From: Galerina marginata
Lineage: Eukaryota; Basidiomycota; Agaricomycetes; Agaricales; Galerinaceae
DNA length: 64,000 bases
Assembly (NCBI GenBank): GCA_023014335.1
Contig: JAECYW010000019.1
Location: forward strand, 248,001 to 312,000
Reading direction: 5' to 3'
Of the stretch, positions 35,382 through 46,489 are shown piece by piece. Below the pieces are notes generated by a model that saw only the letters and a list, made by a program, of their open reading frames with translations, ran no database searches and was not told the DNA's origin. Made by a program: the position numbers and the translations under genes. The first letter of the stretch is position 1. The number at the start of each line of letters is the position of its first letter.

Positions 35382-35926
35382 ACTGGTCGAGGATCGCGGA
35401 AGTCATCCAGGTCTTTATAGCTGAAAGAAACCAGGATCCCGGCGAGCTACTATGAGGCCGCCAGAAACGAACCGGAACGTACATGAAGTGGACTAGATCG
35501 GGCGAGTTCGATTTTGGACACAAACCAGTGTGACCCGGTAAACCAAAAATCTGCACAATGAAACAGACTTTACGATTTTGATGGCAGGGTCAAATCTAAG
35601 CGGATTCAAGATTAAACAGTCCGTCGTTGGCTCCCCGATTTAACGACTCTTTTTGGCTTCTGTGAATCTTGTCAATTTCGTATCTTGTCAGTAAGTTTGG
35701 ACGGCTACGAGAAAATATACCGGAACAGTCCCGCGGAATCAGAAAGTAATTCCCTTCTCTTTTCGGCAATCTACAGATCCCAGAGCTTGAGCATCCCTGA
35801 CACTCTTGATTTCAAGTCAAGGTCGCTATATAATCTTCTTGTGCAATGCGAAGTTCTGCCAGACGCGCTACGACTCGCACCAACTATTGCGCACTCTACA
35901 CCTTGAAGCTCTTAACATAATTCGCC

Positions 35927-36714
35927 ATGCCGGCCCTCGAAACTACATTTCGTCACTCAGAAACAAGACCTTCCCTCGGGCATGTGTGAGTCTTTGCACA
36001 ATGTTTTGGTACAAATCGCTCACTGACTGGTGTAGCAACCTTATGGTCGACACCTTCATTGCCAACGCTACCCCTGATGAGTATGCCACGCAGTATATGA
36101 CGACGACCGACTATCCTTTCTTACCCATGCCATCACAGTTTGCGTTCAATTGTGCGGAGCTTGCTCGCCACCGGCCCTCCAGGCATTGTCCCAGCATTCA
36201 CAAATGCAGCGCGCTCACGTTTACGTCAAACGAATGCCAAATTTCCGTCCAACCCCTATTCGCTATTCCGCAGGGACACTCGAGAGGCCCCTGCTGCACC
36301 TTTGCCTCACCTACAGGACATACTGACACGCGCCCGATCGCTCTATGGTGCCGGCTTAGGCTTTTCTAGCTTAACGGTGTTGGCGTCGATAGTGCGTGCC
36401 ACTAATGGCCTCAGGTGGGAAGACGATGGCGATATGGCGGATATCCTTGCCGTCATTGATGCTGATATTGTCCAAGCCATACAGGTGAGTTTGCTTTGCC
36501 CCGTATCGCTTACAACACCCGGCCTTATCAAACCCCTTCCCAGAGTTCGAAAGAAGAAATCGAAGCCAATCGTGTCGTTGATTTCGGGTTAGCACGTGAA
36601 GCAAGAGACAACTTGCGATGCGCTGTCCAAGAGAGTGTCCGTGACGTTCAGTCATGGGGAGGTGAATTTCCATTCGAACGAGCCAGTGCAAGTATCGAAT
36701 ATTGGAAGTTTTAA
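35927..36714 (+). CDS. Conserved-looking fungal protein of unknown function
   Basis: Four exons, 35927-35985, 36036-36092, 36139-36484 and 36544-36714, give 210 residues ending in TAA. No signal peptide and no enzyme motif are visible. The middle part (LRSIVRSLLATGPPGIVPAF, then ARSRLRQTNAKF) and the C-terminal part (FGLAREARDNLRCAVQES, WGGEFPFERASASIEYWKF) are rich in charged helices and read like a real folded protein. The short first exons carry moderate uncertainty; the first donor could be two bases earlier, but then the frame closes. It is divergent from the aldo/keto reductase, so the two may be co-regulated. Confidence 0.7.
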
Positions 36715-38451
36715 TCAAACCAAAAGTTTTTTTCTATATTAAAGCTATAGCGTTAATGGTTTTCTTTGCTGTATATTGTGCGCTCAACTAGTAGATAATA
36801 CTCTACCAATAACTTTCGCTCTGTTGTGAATTTCCTATAAATATCCTCTCCAGTACTGTAGATTCACAGAACGTCGAACTATCGATATCCAGAAACACGC
36901 GAGCGAGCATTTACACATGGTTGTGCCGTGCGCGTCTATAATAAGCTGGGTTCTCTTCAACCGCCTACTTGCAGCGGATGTCAAGGTGAGTCCGCAGTTG
37001 CGGAATATTCTTGTGTACCATATTTGAGGTTAGCTACACTCAAGAAGGGCCGCCGGGATATCATGCATACGCTACGCAATACTCATACCCATGCAATTTG
37101 AGTTCACGACGGAGGAACTTAGTCCGTATAGCTGAGGCCAAATCGTTATGGAGCGGCTGCCGGAGACTGCCGGAGACTGCCGAGGACTATTTCCAACTCG
37201 GTGGGAGCATAACCCAGTAGAATGTCCCAACCAGACAGACTCCGATAGCGATCTTACGTACGCGGTTGTATTTATGACTTAAAGCTAAGTCTACCCAAAT
37301 AATCACGTCCAGAGTCGGCGTCTATGGCACAACAGTCGTGGGGTTCAGTTCTGTGACGTGAGCGCGTGAGTGTAAGGGACGGACATGCGTATCTGCCCTT
37401 TCCCCTCGTGGGGAGACTTTGTTCTACCTGGAAAGCAGACTCGGCGGGGAGGGAAGCAACATGGCGAGCTCCATGGTCTTCGAGGATCTACAATTACAGC
37501 CACATGCTATCGAAAAGTGACCTTGACACCGGTTTGACAACCTGTCGTCAAAAAAGCGTTGACATGTCCATTCTGGTATCTCCTTTATGATGACCGGAGG
37601 CCATCGACAATAGTTATGAAACCACATCTGAATTACTTGCAAAGAAACTTGTCATTCAAACCAGACAGAATGGGAATCCCTAACTACCCGTTAGGATTTC
37701 TCACCAAATAGGCGAGTAACTGGAGTACAGAATGGGTACGGAATACAAAATGTGAGGAGCAAATGCGCGCTTTGTTGATGCACAAAACACCCCTTTCAAC
37801 GAATGCAACTTTATTTACCCAGACTACATGGGATTATTGAGGAAAAATGAAGACGGCTTTTTTCAGGACCGGTCGTAATCACAAGCGATGTATGTGATTA
37901 GTATGTTGCAAGACAAATCATGACGAATAGTCTAATCATGAGATTGAACCAACTTCCAGCTCCAGATAGAATTGTACATATGACTACATCCGAGCTTCCT
38001 CATTTTCTCGTGGCGATCGTTTTCTCATCGACCAGGACTATCACACATGTAGTACTCCCGTGGATTTCAAAGCCTGCATGATGCCGGTTCCGATGCCGGC
38101 ATCCTGGGAGACAAGTTATCGACACGAATAGTTATGCAAACGAACTTGTAAGGAGGTTGCACCGCTCTTATTCAGAAATTAGTCGTCGATAATTTGTTCT
38201 AAGTTTCAAGAATGCCTTCAAGTTCCAGGTTCCATGTTGAGGACGCTTCCGAGCCGGCCCCAGCGCCGTATCTGCCAACAACCGCATAAAAATTCTCCCG
38301 CCGGCATCACTGAGTTATTAATAGCCCGAGTACCTAACATTCACACAGACCAAATTTTCTTTCCCCTGCACAACGACACCTTCGATAAGCCTCCGACGCC
38401 CGTTACCCAACGGTATCACCTTTGGTTACGGCAACGTCAGCAACCCGAGGA
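36715..38451. other. Intergenic, no gene recognised
   Basis: A small tandem repeat (GCCGGAGACT about 2.5 times) lies near 37150. At 38213 a short frame (MPSSSRFHVEDASEP, then APAPYLPTT) ends just before the transporter gene and might be an upstream ORF or an unspliced N-terminal exon, but no compatible donor was seen. Confidence 0.4.
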
Positions 38452-40602
38452 ATGTCGGCGCACGACTCAGCCACCGAACACCAATACGAATCAAACGATG
38501 GCATAATGAGAGCAGATCAGGTGAAGGAAGAAAAGGCGGCGGTTGACTCTGGTGATCACGCCTCTTTTCAGGTCTTTCTTGAAGAGGATGAACTACCTCA
38601 CAATCAGGGTTTATGGAGGAAATGGATGTCTGTCATTGTTATTAGCTCGGCGGCTCTTTGTGTGACATGCGCATCGTCCATGGTAAGCAAAACTAATGAG
38701 TTAAACTAACTGGACTGAGTATGTGCCATTCAGGCTGGGTTCACAGAGGACGGAGTGGCGCAGCAGTTTCAAGTTAGCAAAGAAGTTGCAATACTGTCGA
38801 TCAGCCTGTTCATCGGAGGCCTCGGATTGGGACCCTTACTATTTGGCCCGTTATCTGAGGTATACGGCCGGAATATCGTCTATAGAGTTTCCTACGGCCT
38901 ACTTGTGGTGTTTAACTTTCCAGTTGCATTTGCACCTAATATTGGCGAGTTGAGGACATTTTGTTTTGAATATCGCACTGATTTTTACTGTGATAGCTAT
39001 ATACCTTATCTTCCGCTTTGTAACTGGTTTCTGTGGTTCTGCATTTTTGAGCGTAGCTGGCGGGAGTGTAAGCGATTTATTCACGGACAAAAATGTTTCC
39101 AAGTATGTGACAAACATTTTTCCCCTCGTCTTTTGAGAATTTATACACGATTCTCAAGTCCGATGGCTCTTTACACAATATCGACATTCGTTGGACCTGT
39201 GTTTGGTCCACTTCTCAGCGGGCAAGTACAAGTCTCACTCCCCACGCATCTCAGGATTGATCAATTCTGGACCAATCAAGATTCATAAATCAGGTTAAAT
39301 CATATTTAAAAAATTGTGTCCTCATTATTTAACGCTCTGCGAAGAATTTAAACTGGAGATGGACATACTACATACTGAATATGTGGGCGTTTACAGAATG
39401 GGTGGCCCTTGTATTGGTGAGTCCCCGGTTTCGTTGTGACCAGGTCATTATCAGGTGGGCTTGTACTCACTCTCAGCTCTACGGAGGTCGTACCAGAAAC
39501 ATATGTCCCATTCCTTGTAAAAAATAAAGCGATCAGGTACATATCAGCTGACGAACTCCACGATGGTACTAACAGGCACAGGTTACGACATAGTACTGGA
39601 GAACAGCGGTATTGGGCACCATCAGAACGCGACCAAAAAGGTCTTTTACATTCCATTACCGTCAGCTGTTACCGACCCTTTCGTGAGTCTCCACAACTAT
39701 GCAATTGTTCTTTCGATGTTAATGAAGTTGCTCCAAGAGCTACTTTTGTTCGACAGAATGGCCTTCCTCTTGGATCTCTGGTTTATTGCACGTTTGTTTT
39801 ATAGCGCGAATTTGAGTTAATTGGATCACCTTTAGGACTGCATTGATCCTCGGAATTCTTTATCTCACGTTTCAGGCCTTTCCTGTCATATTTATGAAGA
39901 CCCGTTCCTTCAATACCCAATCTACAGGCATGAGCTTCCTTGGAATTGGCCTCGGTATGCTGATTGCAATATCAACACAGCCGTACTGGAATCGGTACAT
40001 AATTTATGACTCCGTCTTTTAATTTTTATCTTACTACAACTCAGTTTATACGCAAGGGCGTCCGACAAGAACGATGGTAGGGTTCCCCCAGAAACCCGGC
40101 TTATTATGGGAGAAGTTGGAGGGGTTTTAGTCCCCATCGGTTTGTTTTTCTACACGGTCTTAGACTTCCGGTTGATGGAGCGTTTTTCTTGGTAGGACTA
40201 TTCTGGATAGCATTCACGACGTATCGAAGCGTTCCTTGGATCGTCCCAATCATCGCCTCCATTCCCTTTGGTTCGGGAATTTATTTTGTCTTTACCTCCA
40301 CATTTTCCTATCTAGTGACTGCATACCGTCCGATCGCTGCTTCTGCAATGGCCTCTAATAGTGCAATGCGCTCTATATTTGCGGCAGCATTCCCACTTTT
40401 TGCAGGTGGGATGTACAATAAATTGGGAACTGTTGGAGCCACCGCACTTTTAGCCGGTTTGACTGCGATCATGACCCCACTTCCGTCAGTGACTTTACCG
40501 TCGCTTACTTACACGCTTGCTTATTGTCCTAACACTTTCAGATTCATTTTCCGTCGCATAGGAGCAGGCGAGAGGCTGAAATCTCGTTTTGCCCAACGTT
40601 GA
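38452..40602 (+). CDS. Major facilitator superfamily transporter (DHA1-like)
   Basis: Thirteen exons give 497 residues: 38452-38682, 38734-38944, 38997-39102, 39159-39221, 39281-39293, 39345-39416, 39487-39536, 39582-39682, 39738-39780, 39836-39994, 40045-40139, 40196-40484, 40542-40602. A hydrophilic N-terminal tail leads to repeated membrane helices. Typical MFS signatures are GPLSEVYGR between helices 2 and 3, RFVTGFCGSAFLSVAGGSVSD, and the motif-C-like GPVFGPLLSGF, followed by the long central loop after VVPETYVP. This is the layout of fungal 12-helix drug/polyamine proton antiporters; the substrate is unknown. Two introns use GC donors (at 38945 and 39222), and exon 5 is only 13 bases. 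All phases fit, so it looks intact. Confidence 0.88.
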
Positions 40603-41276
40603 CAATTGTAGAACCTTTATTTTTAGTGACCATTTGTTGCAATTCTCGAGTAGACCCGCCTATATTTTAGACCCAAAATTCACGAACATCAATTTGGGAT
40701 TTGTGCTTCTGTTGATGTGTCTGGGAACATGTAGCCCCGAAGAACCATTCCTCAGATTGCACAGCGAGTGACGTTCGTTATGACCGGTGTACCCGTCAAA
40801 CTCCACTAATTGACATCGATAAATGTGGGATACGTGTGTTGTTAATGGATTCCCTGCGACACATTTTTAACTTCCTTATAAGGCGGGTAAAGTCTATTTG
40901 TAATTGTAACGGCGAAAGTCCGCCTCATTAAGCGTGATACATGGAATGGAACTTAACTTCGTTCCAGCATAATAGCATTCGATGAATAGTCGAGACTTGG
41001 CGAATGTCTGTGGTTTCCGATTCTGAAGAGAATGGAACCCAAGCTCCTAAAGGTGCCCGGTTTATTTTTTGGACAACGACGACTGTGGCTCAGCCACGCC
41101 TTTTTGTCAATGCAACCATGAGCCTTGCACGAGCCATCCATTCTGGAGATTTTTCCGATACCGCGATTGACCGCCGTTTGCGGATCGACTGGAACCCCGC
41201 CTCTTTTGTATTCATTATTTTACCAATAATGATCGAAGAGCACGGATCTCACGGACCGTATGCTCCTGTACTCATA
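40603..41276. other. Intergenic left of the transposon
   Basis: One frame at 41004-41339 (MSVVSDSEENGTQAPKGARF) is open up to the transposon, but its family was not recognised and no frame continues it on the other side of the element. Confidence 0.4.
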
Positions 41277-42877
41277 CAGTGGCGTCCAAAAGTATTGCAC
41301 AGCCACCACGTGATGCCGTCGCGTCGCGATAACTTTTGATGCGGTGGGGTCTACTACACCAAAATTGCTGTCCCAAGCTCGTATTTGTTGTGTAATTACA
41401 TATATATGACAATCAAGTATGCATCATGTAATGTAAATGAAATTTTTATCAATTAGTCCCTGAGGGCATGTGCAATACTTTTGGACAATGTGTACTCAAC
41501 GTGTTTCTATCATATATTAATTGTGTGTGGGCGTCGGGGAGGCCAAAAAACGACTCTCATCTGCTTCTCTAGGATATGGGCTATACTTCCCCCACAAAAG
41601 TCGCACGTATTGTCGAGTTACGAAAGGCCGGACGCAGTGATGCCGACATTGCTCGGCAAGTGGGGGTGGATCGCACTACCGTCCCCCGCGTCTTCGCACG
41701 ATGGCAGGAATCTGGGGATTTTTATTACCAAAAAGCGAAATCAGGTCGGCCTCGAAAACTTAACATCCACGATGTCCGCCGCGGGGCCCGAATGCTTGCC
41801 AAAACGGAGGTCGGGAATGCTACAGAACTCGCAAAAAAGGCCTTTCCTGGTGTGTCTCGTCAGACGGTTGCACGCGCGCTAACGGAATACGGACTTATCT
41901 GTCGCGTTCGTCGGTCCCGACCCTACATTTCTCCAGCCAACATCAAGAAGCGCCTGGCCTGGGCAAAAGCGCACGAGCACTGGACTGTCGAGATGTGGAA
42001 GCGGGTGATTTTCTCGGATGAGTCAAAATACCTGCAATTCAAGTCGGACGGGCGCCAATACGCGTGGTTTAAGCCTGGACAGGCCCTAGATCCTCGATTT
42101 GTCCAAAAATGCATTAAACATGGCGCCGGGAACATCATGCCGTGGGGGTGCATTACCGCGCAGGGGATGGGACGGGCTTACTGGATCCAAGGTATTATGT
42201 GCGGCCCCGATTACGTCCAAATCCTCAAGGACGCATATCTTCCCACTCTGAAGGATTATGGTATGCGGCATTCCGGTCCAGACGGCGTCATATTCCAGCA
42301 CAATAACGACCCCAAGCACAAATCCAAGGTCGCCGCGGACTTTATCGCCAAAAGACGGATCAAGGTCTTGGATTGGCCGCCATCCAGCCCGGATATTAAC
42401 ATCATCGAGCATGTATGGGACCAGATAGATCACCTTATTCGATCTCGCGACCCTTTACCGCGCAATCGTGACGAGCTGTGGGAGGCGTTCCAGGAGGAAT
42501 GGGAGAACTTCCCGCAAGCAGCATTGGACAAATTGTATGAAAGTTTACCGCGTCGCGTTGCCGCCGTTATTGCCGCAAAGGGTGGTAATACAAAGTATTG
42601 AAGGTTTTACGGTAATAGCTTTCTTCTCTCGCCCACAATATTCTAATCATTCCATTTATGAGCAGATGTCCAAAAGAATTGCACACCCCCCTCACGATTC
42701 ATTGGGAAACCTTTTATTGTAGCTTTGTTTATACGACCTGAATTCTATTAAATCAACTACAGGTCATGTTTAGCTAGCGTAGACACCAAGTTTCATACAG
42801 AGATGTGCTTTCCGTCTTATCTTATTGAGGTGACATCATTGTTTGTACATGTTGTGCAATACTTTTGGACGCCACTG
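41277..42877 (+). mobile_element. Complete Tc1/mariner-type transposon, 1601 bases
   Basis: The terminal inverted repeats begin CAGTGGCGTCCAAAAGTATT at 41277 and end with its complement at 42877. Each end is flanked by TA, the expected target duplication. Extra copies of the TIR core lie inside each end, at about 41468-41487 and 42664-42685, both inverted relative to the outer copy on the same side. One transposase gene fills the middle. The ends look almost identical, which suggests a fairly recent insertion. Confidence 0.95.
41576..42601 (+). CDS. Tc1-like transposase with an altered catalytic residue
   Basis: An intronless frame of 341 codons. The N-terminal part has two helix-turn-helix-like segments for TIR binding (RIVELRKAGRSDADIARQVG; GVSRQTVARALTEYGL). 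The DDE domain follows: SDES with D148, QHNNDPKH at 241-248 and NIIEHVW with E278. In active Tc1 elements the second catalytic Asp is the first D of the D-N-D-P-K-H motif, 34 residues before the Glu. Here that position, residue 243, is Asn (AAT), one G-to-A change from Asp. The protein is therefore probably unable to cleave DNA, although the frame is otherwise intact. Confidence 0.93.
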   Translation: MGYTSPTKVARIVELRKAGRSDADIARQVGVDRTTVPRVFARWQESGDFYYQKAKSGRPRKLNIHDVRRGARMLAKTEVGNATELAKKAFPGVSRQTVARALTEYGLICRVRRSRPYISPANIKKRLAWAKAHEHWTVEMWKRVIFSDESKYLQFKSDGRQYAWFKPGQALDPRFVQKCIKHGAGNIMPWGCITAQGMGRAYWIQGIMCGPDYVQILKDAYLPTLKDYGMRHSGPDGVIFQHNNDPKHKSKVAADFIAKRRIKVLDWPPSSPDINIIEHVWDQIDHLIRSRDPLPRNRDELWEAFQEEWENFPQAALDKLYESLPRRVAAVIAAKGGNTKY

Positions 42878-45591
42878 TACCTCGAAACCCCTCTAGGAAT
42901 TCAAGCGATCTCTCGCGAAGAACTTTTTATGCCAATGAATTGCATGCTTCTATGTTCAGTGGGGTTATAATTCCTACGTACGTTGCTCACCTTCGCCTCT
43001 ATATTTTTAAATGGCTAAATAACGGCTGGACGAACTGGACAGCGCCATTCGGGAGACAGACGTCTGCAGGCTGATGCCCTGGACCGGCAATCAAATTAGA
43101 GAGCAGGATCACCCAACGGAACAGGGTCTATATGATAGATCACCGTACTCCGATCCCAGATCACCGCTATTCAACATCTAACGGGGAACTCGATTCTGTG
43201 GCAGGAAGCTGTGTTAGGCTTGTTTCAGGTGGCGTAAATGACCCATCCAAATTATGTCCAGCAGCGTTTTGTTATGTGGCTACTAAATAACTAACCCAGT
43301 GCATAGTTTTGTGCACATTTGGGATATTTTTCTAGAAACCGGACCTACCATCTGACACGTCAAAGCGCGAGGGTGTTTTCGATGTACATGAGCCACGATA
43401 ATAATGGGTTTAGAGGTGCTGAAATGACATAGTTCAATTGTACTATCCATGATACTATGGCATGTCCTGACGACAATTTCAAAGGGCCTGAGAAAGTCCG
43501 GGGAGATGAGTTCACTCTTCGAGGTGGGAGCATTTGGATTCGATATTAGATCTGTGTGGACTTTCATCTTGACCCCATTTGACAGCCGTCAAAATTGGCG
43601 GTGAACTCAAGATGAACCACGCTCTTGGAGGCGAACCAGTCTCACACGCAGTTCACGAGTGATCATCAACCTCGAGGAGTAAACGTGCTCCCAGGGTAGG
43701 GTTATGTTCTTGTCATCGCGTGGAGTGCTGACCTTCGTTTTCTGAATATTTGACCTCCAAGACAAGATGCTCAGTAATTTATTAGTTCAAATCCAGCGAG
43801 ATGGGTCTGCGTGGGAGGTGACCTCGCTGTCCCCCTTGCGGACCTATACCTTCTGGTAAGCGATAACGCCTATTTTAAAGATGATAGCAGAAGTCATTGA
43901 CGGGCCGGTCTGTTCTTCTTGCCTGACCAATATAAATGAGCAATTCCTCCCTTTTCATCCATTAAAATCCAAAATGTTGGCGTTGTTTTTGGTGCGAGAC
44001 CTTGAACTAAAATTTAACGTCATCTGGTCAAAGCGATTTATCATGCGGCTGGTTGCAGACATTGGCTGACCTAACCGTTGAATCGGCGTCGATATTTTTA
44101 CTATCTCGTGGGCTTCGAACAAAACCGTCTCTGAAATCTGATGTCTGGAATACTTGACAGCACGAGGGATCAGTGCCATCAAATTCACGCTGCGCATGAA
44201 GCAACTCTGATCGACGAGCAAATTTACCTGTATAGCTTCCACAATGTCCTTCTAAATTCCTAATAACGTGGAAGGTCGCTTCCGTGGGTCAAAGGAAAAC
44301 AGATGGTCTAATTAAATTTCTAGGGAATAAACAGTAGATCTGGGGCCAGCCGCTCGGTTACAGAAAAATAAAAAGGAAGGAATAGGAAATGTATGTACGC
44401 TGGGCAGTTCTAAGTAGAATATTTTACCCCGCTACAAACCCGCTGCGCGAAAATCAGAGTCTTGAAGGAGAATTACGGTTAAATGCCGGAAGATTATGGA
44501 GGAAACATGTGACTAGCTACCCACCAATGAAACAAATGGCTCACGGTAATAGTCCCACGCCACGATTTTCGCAGAAAAGCCTCACACCTCGGTTCACCCT
44601 CTCTTCCTCACTTCCACTACCACCTCACCGCTATTCCGTTGCGTGTGTTCAAGTTTTCCGCCTCAGTCTAGTTTTCTCAGCCAATTCCTTTGCCCTCATT
44701 CTGCTACACCTCCACTCCGGCTGTTTACTGGTGCCTTGGGTACTGGCAACGGTGTCGCTCAAATGACTCACCATCACCTTGCGCACCATTTTCCAACGCT
44801 GGCTTCGATTTTGGACCTTACTCGACATTCCAAAAAATTGATCTTGAGTTTACTGACTATTTCATGTGGAAATTCATGTGGTTATCGAAGTCTAGAACAA
44901 ATGAAAACGTACGTTGGAAAGATATGTGTGAGCGTAGTCCTCGAGAAGCGTATCTTTCCTCGTGCCAGGAGCCGCGATCTGCTTGCCATGCTGTCTAATA
45001 TTCTGCCTTATGCGCCATCGTCCGGGTCCTCGCCATGCATTGCTCATTTCCATGGAGGTCTCTTCCCTTCTGTGCTCTTTTCCATGGGTCGTCGTCCTTC
45101 TTCTCGTCATTCGCGTCGTGCTTACGGGACGCACGTTGACCCTCTCCGCATCTAATATCTCGTCGGCGTACCGCACGGAACGTGGGCTATCATCATGTGG
45201 TCGATGTTATGACTGTGTCTGACTCGGGGAATGGCTCGGGAACGTTACCACGCAGCGCCAACACAAGCCGGTTGCTTGCCGGTACTGCAGTAATTCTAGA
45301 ATTTTGAGTTAGACTTCGCCGTGGATGCATGTCTCGATATTCATCGTCGGTTTTCTATCGCTTATCGTCTTCTCGACTCTATGTCTTGCAATCCTTTTTT
45401 TCACTATTTGTATTTCTGCATCGATCTCAACATATGACCTGGTTGGCCGGATTGCCGATATCCGACATATCGCGGAAGATCAGTTTGTTTGCGTGTGTTT
45501 ACCCGCTCGCGGGAACCTCGCAACCAGCTCGCAATTATCAATTCTCACCCATGTTCTCGTCCTTCCCCGTCTACCGGACATCGTTTGCGCA
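42878..45591. other. Intergenic, no gene recognised
   Basis: No domain or splice-supported frame was found. An in-frame extension of the copper transporter reaches back to an ATG at 45325. It would add 89 residues with a hydrophobic start; it is treated here as 5' UTR. Confidence 0.45.
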
Positions 45592-46258
45592 ATGAAGCCA
45601 CAGTTCTCGCTAATTCTACTGGCGTTCATCCTCAATTTTCTCTCCCTAGCGGTTCAGGCAGACAATGGAATGGACATGAGCATGGACGGGGCGATGGCTT
45701 TGACGGGGGCCAACATGGTGCCATACCTGCATTTCACTCCAGGAGACACGCTCTGGTTCCTCGGTTGGGTTCCAAAAAGCAAAGGCGCGATGGTCGGGGT
45801 TTGCATTGGTCTATTCCTTCTTGCTCTCGTGGACCGATGGTTGGCCTCAATTAGGGCAACGGCGGAGAACTATTGGCGAAGGAGGTGAGCCTTCATTTTT
45901 CGAAGTTGTTCCTATCAATTGAATCCATTCTTAAGGTCACAGATTATCTTGACCAATAAGTTGAACGCATCTCCAGTCAAGCAGTCGACGACATCTAAAT
46001 TTTATGTTCCACGTCATGTACCGCCCTTCATCCTCGCCCATGATGTCTCGAGAGGGGTGCTACACGCCGGGCAAGCAACCCTCGGCTTCGCGTTCATGTT
46101 GGTTGTGATGTAAGTCCGTGGATCCCTCTTTTTGTTGCCTATGCTCATGAACTCGTAATAGGACATACCAAGCTTCGTTTATCATATCCATCATTATTGG
46201 ATTGGGAGTTGGGGAGACGCTATTCGGTCGCTACATCAGTGCTGCGTCGCTACACTAG
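45592..46258 (+). CDS. CTR-family copper transporter
   Basis: Three exons, 45592-45884, 45936-46109 and 46162-46258, give 187 residues. A hydrophobic start (MKPQFSLILLAFILNFLSLA) is followed by a Met-rich extracellular motif (GMDMSMDGAM). Three membrane segments follow: around GAMVGVCIGLFLLALVDRWL, around TLGFAFMLVVMTYQASF with the M-x3-M copper-selectivity motif (MLVVM), and around SIIIGLGVGETLFGRY with the G-x3-G packing motif. CTR proteins form trimers that import Cu(I) at the plasma or vacuolar membrane. It lies 231 bases upstream of the reductase at 46490 on the same strand, which suits delivery of reduced copper. The start at 45592 is chosen for the hydrophobic leader; an in-frame ATG at 45325 also exists. 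Confidence 0.92.
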
Positions 46259-46489
46259 CTATCTCTCTCCCCTTAGACATTACCGAGGTATCGGAAAATT
46301 TGTATTATTGTACTGTAGCATGTAAAATATAACCTCTCGGTCAGAGGGAAGATGTTAAAAAGTTTTTCTGCTTTCCTATTTTAGGGAATTTTCCGTGACT
46401 GTCACAAGCCGTCACAATATTCCTCAGACGGTTGCTCGCCTCTCTTCCCCGTACTTTCATTTACGATCTCAGGAGTTCAAGAACACGCT

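Noticed and set aside
37150..37185. Tandem GCCGGAGACT repeat as a functional element
   Set aside because: Only about 2.5 copies and no surrounding structure.
41004..41276. A gene interrupted by the Tc1 transposon
   Set aside because: The open frame left of the element has no continuation on the right side and no recognised motif.
43770..43830. Possible tRNA because of an AGTTCAAATCC-like box
   Set aside because: No matching acceptor stem, D arm or anticodon arm could be drawn around it.
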